From contig JAIOPJ010000013.1 in the NCBI GenBank assembly GCA_021413975.1, forward strand, positions 1-64,000: DNA of 64,000 nucleotides, written 5' to 3'. This stretch comes from Gemmatimonadota bacterium (GTDB lineage: Bacteria > Gemmatimonadota > Gemmatimonadetes > Gemmatimonadales > Gemmatimonadaceae). This document shows, one piece after another, positions 53,034-63,175 of this stretch. The stretch's first letter is position 1. Every line of letters starts with the position of its first letter. Position numbers and translations under genes: made by a program. Under the pieces are notes generated by a model. It saw nothing but the letters and a program-made list of their open reading frames with translations, did no database searches and had not been told where the DNA came from.

Positions 53034-53732
53034 TCAGCGGAAGAAGAACCGGCTCATGCCGATCGAGAGGACCGCGTTGCCCTTCGTCTGCGTGAGCGGG
53101 CCGCCCTGCAGGATCGACGTGTTCACCGTGGAGGAACTGCTCACGCGGTAGTCGTTGGGATACGAGTACTTCCAGAACAGGTGCGTGACGTCCGCCTGCA
53201 CTTCCCACTCACGGCCGGTGACGATGCGCAGTCCCAGCCCGTACGAGACGGTGAACTTGTTCCCGAAGCGATAGCCGCCGGGATCGAACTGCTTGGTACC
53301 GCCGGTCACGAATCCGAAGGCGCCGTGCAGCTGCGGGGTGACCCGGTGCCACGACTTGTTGCCCGTGAGGTTCAGGCCGAACCCGGCTTCCATGGCGGCG
53401 AGCGGCCGCGTCGACGTGCCGAGCTCGCGGGCGGCGCCGGTCAGCACCGGATCCTTGACCGTGCGCTCGAGCGACGGTGCATAGGTCGCCCGCACCTGCA
53501 GCCAGAGCGGACCGGTGAGCAGCAGCTCGTAGCGCGTGCCGAGCTGGAGCCCGGTGCGCGGTCCCACGCCGGCGGGATCACCGCCCGGCGCGACCGAGCC
53601 GGTGAAGATCGTGAGCGCCTGCTTGCCGCGCAGGTCCTCGAACGGACTGTTCTCGGGGGTGTGACCCACCTGGGCGCCGAGCGGTGCGGCCACGAGGGCG
53701 GCGAGGACGAGCGGAAGGGAACGACGGATCAC
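53034..53732 (-). CDS. Outer-membrane beta-barrel protein of unknown function
   Basis: 232 aa from GTG overlapping the gpmI stop (GTGA). Signal peptide (LVLAALVAAPLGAQ), then alternating strands and an aromatic C-terminus (SIGMSRFFFR), typical of small outer-membrane barrels. Contains WEVQADVTHLFWKYSYP. No named family. Its place between gpmI and queD is unexplained. Confidence 0.75.
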   Translation of the reverse strand: MIRRSLPLVLAALVAAPLGAQVGHTPENSPFEDLRGKQALTIFTGSVAPGGDPAGVGPRTGLQLGTRYELLLTGPLWLQVRATYAPSLERTVKDPVLTGAARELGTSTRPLAAMEAGFGLNLTGNKSWHRVTPQLHGAFGFVTGGTKQFDPGGYRFGNKFTVSYGLGLRIVTGREWEVQADVTHLFWKYSYPNDYRVSSSSTVNTSILQGGPLTQTKGNAVLSIGMSRFFFR

Positions 53733-55279
53733 GCGGATGCTCCAGTTAGTCGCAGGTCACGGCCGGTCATCTCACTCGGCTGCTCGACTCCGAGCATCGC
53801 GAGGACCGTGGGGCCGATGTCACAGAGCGCGCCACCGGCGCGCAGCGGGGTCGCCGCGCCGTCCTCGACCAGCAGGAGCGGCACGGGGTTGGTCGTGTGG
53901 GCGGTGTGCGGCCCACCCGTCTCGGGGTCGATCATCATCTCGCAGTTGCCGTGGTCGGCCGTGATCAGGAGGCGCGCACCCGCGCGCTCCGCCGCCGCCA
54001 CCACCTTCGCCAGCTGCTCATCCACGCATTCGCACGCCCTGATCGTCGCGGCGATGTTCCCGCTGTGACCGACCATGTCGCCGTTCGCGTAGTTGCAGAG
54101 CGTGAACTCGTGCGTGCGCCCCTCGATCGCCTTCACGAGCACGTCGGTGATCCCGGGGGCGCTCATCTCGGGCATCAGGTCGTAGGTCGCCACCTTCTGG
54201 CTCGGGACGAGGATCCGCTCCTCGCCCGTGTACGGCACTTCGTTGCCGCCGTTGAAGAAGTACGTCACGTGCGGGTACTTCTCGGTCTCCGCCGTGCGGA
54301 GCGACGACATGCCGTTGTCCTGCAGCACCTCGGCCATGATCCTCGCCATCGAGAACGGCTCGAAGGCGATCGGCAGGCCGTACGTCTGGTCGTACTGCGT
54401 CATGGTCGCGACGTGGAGCTTCGGGCGATCCCGCACGTCGAAGCCATCGAAGCCGGCGATCGCGATCGAGCGGATGATCTGCCGCATCCGGTCGGAGCGG
54501 AAGTTCCAGGTGATCACGGCGTCGCCGTCGCGCATCGGCGCGACCGGGCGACCGTCGTGCAGCACCACCGCCGGCTCCTGGAACTCGTCGGTCACGCCGC
54601 GCGCGTAGTTCTCCTCGATGAACCGCAGCGCGTCGTCGGTCGACGGGCCCACCCCGCGCACCGCGGCGTCGTACCACTTCTGCGTCCGCGGCCAGCGCTG
54701 GTCGCGGTCCATGCCGAAGTACCGCCCGCCGATGCTCGCGATCCGCGCGCGACCGCCGATCCGCGCCATGAGCGCGCGCACGAAGCCGAGCGCCGACATC
54801 GGCAGCGTGTCGCGGCCGTCGAGGAGGAAGTGCAGCGCCACGCGCGGCACGCGCTCGCGCTCGGCGAGGTCCACGAGCGCCAGGAGATGATCGTCGTGCC
54901 CGTGCACGCCGCCGTCGCCCACGAGGCCGACGAGGTGGAGGGTGCCGCCGTTCGCCCGGGCATGCGCGCAGGCGGCGCGGAACGCGGGGTTGGAGTGGAA
55001 CGCGCCGCTCCGGATCGCCTCGCCGATGCGCACGAGGTCCTGCATCACCACCCGCCCGGCGCCGAGGTTCATGTGGCCGACCTCGCTGTTCCCCATCTGG
55101 CCCTCGGGGAGCCCCACGGCGAGGCCGCTCGCGCTCAGCAACGTGCGCGGCGCGCGCGCCCAGAGCCGGTCCCACGTCGGGGTCCGCGCCATCGCGATCG
55201 CGTTGCCCTCCGTTGACTCGCGATAGCCCCAGCCGTCGAGCACCACGAGCACGACCGGGCGATCCACCCTCGAAGCCAT
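53729..55279 (-). CDS. gpmI: 2,3-bisphosphoglycerate-independent phosphoglycerate mutase
   Basis: 516 aa. VVLDGWGYRESTEGNAIA, the phosphoserine site GQMGNSEVGHMNLGAG, and the metal-binding TADHGNCEMM all match the family. Interconverts 2- and 3-phosphoglycerate in glycolysis using two Mn ions. First gene of a ten-gene minus-strand set with overlapping junctions. Confidence 0.96.
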   Translation of the reverse strand: MASRVDRPVVLVVLDGWGYRESTEGNAIAMARTPTWDRLWARAPRTLLSASGLAVGLPEGQMGNSEVGHMNLGAGRVVMQDLVRIGEAIRSGAFHSNPAFRAACAHARANGGTLHLVGLVGDGGVHGHDDHLLALVDLAERERVPRVALHFLLDGRDTLPMSALGFVRALMARIGGRARIASIGGRYFGMDRDQRWPRTQKWYDAAVRGVGPSTDDALRFIEENYARGVTDEFQEPAVVLHDGRPVAPMRDGDAVITWNFRSDRMRQIIRSIAIAGFDGFDVRDRPKLHVATMTQYDQTYGLPIAFEPFSMARIMAEVLQDNGMSSLRTAETEKYPHVTYFFNGGNEVPYTGEERILVPSQKVATYDLMPEMSAPGITDVLVKAIEGRTHEFTLCNYANGDMVGHSGNIAATIRACECVDEQLAKVVAAAERAGARLLITADHGNCEMMIDPETGGPHTAHTTNPVPLLLVEDGAATPLRAGGALCDIGPTVLAMLGVEQPSEMTGRDLRLTGASA

Positions 55280-55321
55280 CTTGGCCCTGTTCTGTGCGGG
55301 GTATACCTTCGTAGCTGAGGT

Positions 55322-55357
55322 GCGCGTCTCGTGAGACGCGCGCGAGAGGGCAATCTA
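55322..55357 (-). promoter_or_regulatory. gpmI promoter candidate with a 20-bp palindrome
   Basis: On the minus strand CTAGATTGCCC (TAGATT at 55357-55352) would start a leader of about 65 nt. That leader contains the perfect palindrome GCGCGTCTCGTGAGACGCGC (55322-55341), which can fold as a hairpin or be an operator in the divergent gap to the SH3 gene. A second possible -10 (TATACC) lies nearer the gene. Confidence 0.4.
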
Positions 55358-55383
55358 GCCCTGAGTCTCCCCCCCTACCAGCG

Positions 55384-56367
55384 ATGCGCCTCCTTCGTTC
55401 CCTCCTGTTCGTCGTCACGGTGGCACTCGCCGGCTCGCCCATGGGCGCGCAGGGCCGCGCCACGCGCGACGCCGAGGTCCGCGCGACCCCGGACGGGAAC
55501 GTCATCGCCACGGTCCAGTCGGGCACCACCTGGCGGACCAACGGCGTGCGTGGAGGCTTCACGCGCGCCACCCTCGAAGGGTGGATCGACGCCTCCCGGC
55601 TCGGTGCCGGTCGCGATTCCTTCCCGGCCAGCATCGGCGGGACCGGGACGCTGCGGCTGCGCGCGGAACCCTCGCTCAACGGCCGCATCCTCGCGGTCTT
55701 CGAGGCGGGGGCCGGCATCCGCGTCCTCGAACGACGCGGCGACTGGGCGAGGATCCGTCGCGACGGGTGGATCCCGACGTCGGCGATCGCGGCTCGTGCG
55801 CAGCCGGCCACGGCCGCGCCGGTCCCCACGGAGCCCGAGGAGCCGGCGACCGCACCGGCTCGCGATGGGGCCCTGCGCGCGAGCAAGGCGCTCCCGCTCA
55901 GCCTCGCGCCGGGAACGACCGCCATCGGTTCGCTCGACGCCGGCGCCGTCGTCGATCCGATCGCCCGCGATCGCGGCTGGGTCCGCGTGCGAGTCGAGGC
56001 GTGGGTGCCCGAGAGCCTGCTCGTCCCCGCCGACTCGTCGTACCAGGCGGCACTCACCGCGGCCGATCTGCGGCTCGACCCCGAGCGGGTCCGCGGCCGC
56101 ATCGTGCGCTGGCAGGTGCAGGTGATCGGACTCCAGACGGCCGACGGCCTGCGACGGGCGCTCGTGCCGGACGAACCGTACCTCCTCGCGATGGGACCGT
56201 CGGGCGAGAACGCCATGCTCTATCTCGCCGTCCCACCCGCACTGCTCGAGCAGTCCAGGGCGATCGCACCGCTCACGAACGTCACCGTCACGGCCCGCGT
56301 CCGCAACGGCCGCTCACAGCCCACGGGCGCTCCGGTGCTGGACCTCCTGTCCATCGTCAAGCGATGA
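55384..56367 (+). CDS. Secreted protein with bacterial SH3 domains
   Basis: 327 aa. Signal peptide (VVTVALAGSPMGAQ). Two clear SH3b-like repeats (ATRDAEVRATPDGNVIATV; GTLRLRAEPSLNGRILAVFE with WARIRRDGWIP) and a third weaker one around residues 160-220. The C-terminal part may be another beta domain. SH3b domains usually bind peptidoglycan. Starts a plus-strand envelope set ending in an L,D-transpeptidase; its stop overlaps the next start (ATGA). Confidence 0.85.
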   Translation: MRLLRSLLFVVTVALAGSPMGAQGRATRDAEVRATPDGNVIATVQSGTTWRTNGVRGGFTRATLEGWIDASRLGAGRDSFPASIGGTGTLRLRAEPSLNGRILAVFEAGAGIRVLERRGDWARIRRDGWIPTSAIAARAQPATAAPVPTEPEEPATAPARDGALRASKALPLSLAPGTTAIGSLDAGAVVDPIARDRGWVRVRVEAWVPESLLVPADSSYQAALTAADLRLDPERVRGRIVRWQVQVIGLQTADGLRRALVPDEPYLLAMGPSGENAMLYLAVPPALLEQSRAIAPLTNVTVTARVRNGRSQPTGAPVLDLLSIVKR

Positions 56368-56864
56368 AGCCGTTCGCCGCCCTCATCGCGCTCGCCCTCG
56401 CGCTCGCTCTCGGCAGCGCCGGCCTGCTCTCGTACCGACGCGCCGTCGGCGCCGAGATCGCGTCGATCGACGCGGCGCGCACCGCCGCGGCCGACCTGAC
56501 CGGGGACGCCCGTCTCATCGCCGAGATCGAGCGCATCCGGTTCGCACTCGAACAGGCCCGGAGCCAGCCGGCGAAGACCGCCGAGGCGCACCTCGCCCTG
56601 GCGCTCGGCGAGGGTCTGCTCACGCTCGAGCGCGGTGATATCGTCTTCCGCACGGCGACCGTGCAGGCCCAGGTGCCGCGCGGGGTCCATCTCGTCGAGA
56701 AGGTCGAGGACCGCCTCATCACCCTCTCCGGCGGGATCAGACTGCACCCTACCACCGGCGGCGACTCCCTCCCGGTCGCGCAGGGTGAGATCCGCGTCCC
56801 GAGAGCCGACTTCCTCGCGATCCGCCCGAACCTCCGACCCGGCCAGTCGGCCTACTTCTTCTAG
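56364..56864 (+). CDS. Single-pass membrane protein of unknown function
   Basis: 166 aa from the ATG overlapping the SH3 stop; the ORF-track start at 55581 is shadow. N-terminal membrane anchor (ALIALALALALGSAGLL), a helical segment with many Ala/Arg/Glu, and a beta-rich C-terminal part (LTLERGDIVFRTATVQAQVP). Two bases separate it from the L,D-transpeptidase gene, so a cell-wall role is likely by context only. Confidence 0.72.
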   Translation: MKPFAALIALALALALGSAGLLSYRRAVGAEIASIDAARTAAADLTGDARLIAEIERIRFALEQARSQPAKTAEAHLALALGEGLLTLERGDIVFRTATVQAQVPRGVHLVEKVEDRLITLSGGIRLHPTTGGDSLPVAQGEIRVPRADFLAIRPNLRPGQSAYFF

Positions 56865-56866
56865 TC

Positions 56867-57715
56867 ATGCCGGATTCACTCAAGCGACTGCTCGTCCCGG
56901 GCCTGTTGGCGATCGTCTTCGCGGCGTTGATCGGGTGGCAATGGCCCGATGCGCGGCAGCGCGTCGCCGACCGGGAGGCGCTGCGGGCGGCCCTCGCCGG
57001 CGACTCGGCTCGTCTGGCGGAGGCCCGCAGCGAGGCCAAACGCGTCTCCGATTCGCTCGCTGCCTTCCTCGGCGGCCGAGCGGCGCGTGATTCCGCCGCC
57101 GACCTGGCGTACATCGTCGTCTCGATCGCCGACAACCGGCTCTGGTACCGTCGCGGCAATGAAGTGCTGTTCGAGACCCGGGTGGCCACGGGGACAGGGA
57201 AGTTCCTGGAGAAGGCCGGTGCGGGGAGTGAGCAGTGGAAGTTCGAGACGCCGCGCGGACGACTCGTGGTGCAACGCAAGGACGTCGAACCGGCCTGGGT
57301 CCCGCCCGACTGGCACTTCGTGGAGGCGGCCCAGAAGAAGAAGCTCGAAGTCGTGCGACTCGAGCGCGGCATGACCATTCCCGCGGAGAATGGAACTGTG
57401 GTCGTGGTGAGCGGTACCAATGTGGTCACTCGCTTTCCCGACGGGCGGGAAGTCCCGTTCGAAGTGAAGGAGGGGCGCGAGATCCGGGTCGGGAACAAGC
57501 TCATCGTCCCTCCGTTCGGTACGGTGCAACGCCGCTACCTCGAGGTCCTCGGAGCGAATCGGCTCTATCTGGGTGACGGCTACGGGATCCATGGGACGGA
57601 TGTTCCGTCGAGCATTGGCCGTTCGGCCAGTCACGGTTGCATCAGAGTGAGAAACGAGGATATCGAGACCCTGTTCCGCATCGTCGCCGTCGGGACTCCG
57701 GTGTACGTATACTGA
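56867..57715 (+). CDS. L,D-transpeptidase (YkuD domain)
   Basis: 282 aa. N-terminal membrane anchor (LLVPGLLAIVFAALIGW), a short helical spacer, then a YkuD domain with the catalytic set GIHGTDVPSSIGRSASHGCI (His ... Ser-x-Gly-Cys) near the C-terminus. Forms 3-3 peptidoglycan cross-links or attaches proteins to the wall. Its stop codon lies inside the first palindrome that follows. Confidence 0.93.
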   Translation: MPDSLKRLLVPGLLAIVFAALIGWQWPDARQRVADREALRAALAGDSARLAEARSEAKRVSDSLAAFLGGRAARDSAADLAYIVVSIADNRLWYRRGNEVLFETRVATGTGKFLEKAGAGSEQWKFETPRGRLVVQRKDVEPAWVPPDWHFVEAAQKKKLEVVRLERGMTIPAENGTVVVVSGTNVVTRFPDGREVPFEVKEGREIRVGNKLIVPPFGTVQRRYLEVLGANRLYLGDGYGIHGTDVPSSIGRSASHGCIRVRNEDIETLFRIVAVGTPVYVY

Positions 57716-57748
57716 CCTAGTGGTCAGACACTCTGACCGCTAGGTCAG
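57712..57748. promoter_or_regulatory. Two tandem 16-bp palindromes
   Basis: CTGACCTAGTGGTCAG and CTGACCGCTAGGTCAG, five bases apart. Each is self-complementary in its six outer bases on each side, and the two can also pair with each other into a 16-bp hairpin with one mismatch. The first overlaps the transpeptidase stop. It could be a terminator, or a tandem operator of TetR/MarR type for the downstream gene. The rest of 57749-57857 holds a TATCTT (-10-like) near 57818. Confidence 0.7.
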
Positions 57749-57857
57749 AATAAGGAAGATCAGCATTTCGCCGATAACTGTCACAATGGGACTATGGGCT
57801 GAATCGCCAGCCCGGTATCTTGCGTCCTCGTCGCGACACCAGCCCGAGGTCCTGTAC

Positions 57858-58790
57858 GTGCAAGTCTCATTTCGCAGTCTGGCGGTTCGTCGGGTCGCTC
57901 GCGCCTTCCTACTCTGCGCGATCGCGATCTTCGGCTCCGCTGCGGGCTCCGCTTCCGCGATGACGGCGCCGGGCGACCCGGTCATGCACGTCCCCGACTC
58001 GCTTCGGGGGCGGAGCGGTCGCCTGCTGTTCCGGATCCTGCGCTCTGAGATCGATCCGACGGTCGAGGTCGAGCCGCTGACGCGCCTCTTCGGTCCCGAC
58101 GCGCTCTCGCGTCCCGGCATCCTGGCGGTCCAGGACTCTCTCTCCGCCGATCCCTTCAGCTTCGCCAATCTCGTTCCCTTCGCGGTCAAGCAGAACGGCC
58201 GCGTGGGGCTCTATCAGGTGGGCCGCTGGCCGGCCGAGGTGCGGCGCCCGCGCGGCGACGCGTATCGCCTCCCGGAGGGCTTCATCGAGGTCAGCGAGTC
58301 GATGAGCAACGTCCGGGTGTCGACCCACTTCACGCTCGGGCAGTTCCTCACGAAGGATCAGCGCGACGTCTGGCCGAAGATGCTGCTGCTCGACGAGCGT
58401 CTCATCGACAAGCTTGAACTCGTGGTCTCCGAACTCCGGCTCGCCGGCATCAAGGCCGAGGGGCTCGGCGTGCTCTCCGGCTTCCGCACGCCGCAGTACA
58501 ATGCCCGTGGGCGGAACTCCGGACGCGCGACCGACAGCCGCCACCAGTACGGTGACGCCTCCGACGTCTACGTGGACGTGAACGGAGACGGGCGCATGGA
58601 CGACATCACGGGTGACCGGAAGGTGGACATCCGCGACGCGGTGCGTCTCGCGCGCATCGTCGAGCGGGTCGAGGCGAAGTATCCCGAGCTCACGGGTGGC
58701 CTTGGCGTCTACCGTGCGACCGGATCGCATGGCCCGTTCGTCCACATCGATGCCCGTGGCGAGCGCGCCCGGTGGGGCTTCCCGAAGTGA
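57858..58790 (+). CDS. D,D-carboxypeptidase-like (peptidase M15/DUF882-like) secreted protein with Ca-loop insert
   Basis: About 310 aa from GTG at 57858, chosen because it gives a clean signal peptide (FLLCAIAIFGSAAGSASA) and a GAGG site about 10 nt upstream; the ORF-track ATG at 57786 would add 24 residues. Zn-peptidase motifs of the M15 fold: GFRTPQYNARG, RHQYGDASDVYVD (HxxGxAxD) and HGPFVHIDARG. Between them is DVNGDGRMDDITGDRKVDIR, a dockerin/EF-hand-like Ca loop not usual in this fold. Probable cell-wall peptidase. Confidence 0.82.
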   Translation: MQVSFRSLAVRRVARAFLLCAIAIFGSAAGSASAMTAPGDPVMHVPDSLRGRSGRLLFRILRSEIDPTVEVEPLTRLFGPDALSRPGILAVQDSLSADPFSFANLVPFAVKQNGRVGLYQVGRWPAEVRRPRGDAYRLPEGFIEVSESMSNVRVSTHFTLGQFLTKDQRDVWPKMLLLDERLIDKLELVVSELRLAGIKAEGLGVLSGFRTPQYNARGRNSGRATDSRHQYGDASDVYVDVNGDGRMDDITGDRKVDIRDAVRLARIVERVEAKYPELTGGLGVYRATGSHGPFVHIDARGERARWGFPK

Positions 58791-59149
58791 ACGACCTGCT
58801 CAAGGACCGGATCATGCGCCGGCTGGAGGTGCTGCCGGAGGAGCGACAGTACCAGGTCCTTGATTACATCGAGTTCCTCGAGAGCAAGTACGCCCAGCGG
58901 CAGGCTCCTGGTCCCAACGTGTTCCAGAAGTTCGCCGAGGGGGTCGAGGACACGCTCCGCGCGGGGAATGTCTCCGCCACGACCGTCGCCGAAGCGATGG
59001 GCTTCATGGCCAAGGCGATGGGCGTCCTGAACGGCGTCGCCGCCGCAGGAAAGTCGGTCGCGGCCGACATCGTCTCTCCCGCCAAGTCGTCCCGACCACC
59101 GGAAGCTGCGAAGGCGCCCGAGCCGCCGAAGGATTCCGCGACGCCGTAG
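58787..59149 (+). CDS. DUF2281-domain protein
   Basis: 120 aa from a GTG overlapping the M15-like gene stop (GTGA). LPEERQYQVLDYIEFLESKY is the DUF2281 signature, often seen in toxin-antitoxin-like antitoxins and other small proteins. The rest is Ala-rich with a Pro-rich C-terminus. No toxin partner is adjacent. Function unknown. Confidence 0.8.
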   Translation: MNDLLKDRIMRRLEVLPEERQYQVLDYIEFLESKYAQRQAPGPNVFQKFAEGVEDTLRAGNVSATTVAEAMGFMAKAMGVLNGVAAAGKSVAADIVSPAKSSRPPEAAKAPEPPKDSATP

Positions 59150-60657
<1,508 letters not shown>

Positions 60658-60658
<1 letters not shown>

Positions 60659-62130
60659 TGTCCATCTGGTCAAAGAAGCCGCTCTCGATCCTCATGCAAG
60701 AGGCGAGCGCGGAGGGCGAGCATTCGCTGAAGCGCAGTCTCACGGCGATGAATCTCACCCTGCTCGGGGTCGGGGCGATCATCGGCGCCGGGATCTTCGT
60801 GCTCACCGGCACCGCCGCCGCCCAGCACGCCGGTCCGGCGATCGTGATCTCCTTCCTCGTGGCCGGTGCGGGCTGCGCGTTCGCCGGGCTCTGCTACGCC
60901 GAGTTCGCGTCGATGATCCCGATCGCCGGTTCGGCGTACACCTACGGGTACGCGACGCTCGGGGAGCTGCTCGCGTGGATCATCGGCTGGGACCTGATCC
61001 TCGAGTACCTGTTCGCCGCCTCCACCGTCGCGGTCGGCTGGTCGGGCTACTTCGTGCAGTTCCTCGGCGACATCGGCATCGTCCTGCCGGCGTCACTGAC
61101 GAATGCGCCCTTCGGCGTCGAGGGCACCCACACGCTCGTGCGCACCGGGGCGATCGTGAACCTCCCCGCCGTGCTCCTCGTGCTCGGCCTGACCGCGCTC
61201 CTCGTGGTGGGCATCAGGGAGTCCGCGCGCCTGAACAACGTGATCGTCTACGTGAAGGTCGCGATCGTCCTGCTCGTGATCGGGTTCGGCGCCTTCTACG
61301 TCGACACGGCGAACTGGCACCCCTTCATCCCCGCGCAGTTGACCGACGCCACGGGCGCGCTCATTCCCGGGAAGTACGGCTGGAGCGGGATCTTCGCCGG
61401 CGCCGGTGTGATCTTCTTCGCCTACATCGGCTTCGATGCGGTCTCCACGGCGGCGCAGGAAGCCAAGAACCCCCAGCGCGACCTCCCGATCGGCATCCTC
61501 GCGTCGCTCGCGATCTGCACCGTCCTGTACATCCTGATGGCGCTCGTCATGACCGGCATGGTGCCCTTCATGCAGCTCGACGTCGCCGAACCGGTCTACG
61601 TCGCGCTCGACAGCGCCGGGCCGCAGCTGGCATGGCTCAAGTACTTCGCCACGCTCGGCGCGATCGCCGGACTGGCCTCCGTGGTCCTCGTGATGCTCAT
61701 GGGGCAACCGCGGATCTTCTACGCCATGTCCCGCGACGGCCTGCTCCCGCCGCTGTTCGGCAGGGTGCACCCCAAGTACCAGACGCCCTGGCTCGCCACG
61801 ATCGTCACCGGCGTGGTCGCGTCGGTGGTCGCCGGCCTCTTCCCGATCGGCCTCCTCGGACAGCTCGTCTCGATCGGCACGCTCTTCGCGTTCCTGATCG
61901 TCTGCGCGGGGATCCTCGTGCTGCGCTACCGCAGTCCCGAACTCAAGCGGCCGTTCCGCACGCCGTTCGTGCCGTTCGTACCGCTCGCGGGCATGGCGAT
62001 CTGCGGCTGGTTGATGTACAACCTGCCGACGGACACCTGGTGGCGACTCGGCATCTGGATGGGACTCGGGCTCGTGATCTACGCTTTCTACGGCCGATCG
62101 CACTCCAAGCTCGGGCGGGCCGGTGTCTGA
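60658..62130 (+). CDS. APC-family amino acid permease
   Basis: 490 aa from the ATG overlapping the guaB stop. GVGAIIGAGIFVLTGTAAA and GFDAVSTAAQEAKNPQRDLP are typical of cationic/branched amino acid transporters (CAT/YfnA type). About 12 membrane segments. Substrate not predictable. Confidence 0.92.
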
Positions 62131-63151
62131 GCTGTTGCAGGTCCCTGCGGCCCGCCGCGAGGCCATCCAGCGTCTCGCCGCAGAGCTCCGCCCGGGGATG
62201 ACCGTCGCGCTCTCCACGCACATCAACGCCGACGGCGACGGCTGTGGCTCGCAGACGGCGCTCGCGCGCCTCCTCGGCCAGATGGGTGTGCGCGCCGTGA
62301 TCGTGAACCCCACGCCCTGGCCCGAGCTGTTCCGCTGGCTCCTCGGCGACGACGTCGAGGACCGCTCCGCCGAAGGCGCCAAGGCGCTCAAGGGCGTCGA
62401 CCGGCTCATCGTACTGGACATCAGCGACGTGAGCCGCCTTGGGCATCTCGCCGAGGCGGTCCGCGCGCTGCCGGTGGACGCGCTGGTGATCGACCATCAC
62501 CTGCCCGGGGACGAACCGCCGGGCAAGACGATGCTCAGCGACACGGCCGCCTGCGCCACGGCCGAGCTGGTGTTCGACTTCGCGCGCGAGCGCGGACTCA
62601 CGATCACCACGCCGATCGCCAAGTCGCTCTACACGGCGCTCGTGACCGACACCGGAGGTTTCCGGTTCGGGAACACCTCGCCCCGCTGTCTGGCGGTCGC
62701 GGCGGAGCTCCTCACGGCGGGCGTCGACCCCGAACAGATGTACGCCCGCATCTACGGCAGCGTGCCGCTGGGCCGCATCCATCTCCTGCGCGACGCGCTC
62801 GACACGCTCGAGGTCGACATGGCGCACGGGATGGCCTGGGTGAAGGTCCTCGCGGGCGCGCTCGAGCGGCACGGGGTCTCCAGCGAGGACCTGGACGGGG
62901 TCGTGGAGCATCCGCGATCGATCGCGGGCGTGCGCCTCGCGATGCTCTTCCGCGACCTCGGGCACGGCAAGGTGAAGATCTCGTTCCGCAGCCTGGCAGG
63001 TGTGAACGTGAACACGCTCGCCCGGGCCTTCGGCGGTGGCGGGCACGCGCGCGCCTCCGGAGCGTTGGTCCCGGGAACGCTCGTCGAGGTCGAGGCGAGC
63101 GTGCTCGCCGAAGCGCGCCGGCTCCTCGAGTCCGGTGGGCTCGCCGACTGA
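62123..63151 (+). CDS. nrnA: DHH/DHHA1 phosphoesterase, bifunctional oligoribonuclease/PAP phosphatase-like
   Basis: 342 aa from GTG, overlapping the permease by 8 bases. THINADGDGCGSQ (DxD variant), VLDISD, VIDHHLPGDE, DTGGFRFGNTS and the DHHA1 GGGGHARASGA are in order as in NrnA. It degrades short RNAs and 3'-phosphoadenosine 5'-phosphate. Cytoplasmic. Confidence 0.92.
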   Translation: MSELLQVPAARREAIQRLAAELRPGMTVALSTHINADGDGCGSQTALARLLGQMGVRAVIVNPTPWPELFRWLLGDDVEDRSAEGAKALKGVDRLIVLDISDVSRLGHLAEAVRALPVDALVIDHHLPGDEPPGKTMLSDTAACATAELVFDFARERGLTITTPIAKSLYTALVTDTGGFRFGNTSPRCLAVAAELLTAGVDPEQMYARIYGSVPLGRIHLLRDALDTLEVDMAHGMAWVKVLAGALERHGVSSEDLDGVVEHPRSIAGVRLAMLFRDLGHGKVKISFRSLAGVNVNTLARAFGGGGHARASGALVPGTLVEVEASVLAEARRLLESGGLAD

Positions 63152-63175
63152 CGCGGCGCTACCCGTACGTACCGC

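Noticed and set aside
58787-59149. DUF2281 protein as an antitoxin of a toxin-antitoxin pair
   Set aside because: No small toxin gene lies next to it; neighbours are a wall peptidase and guaB.
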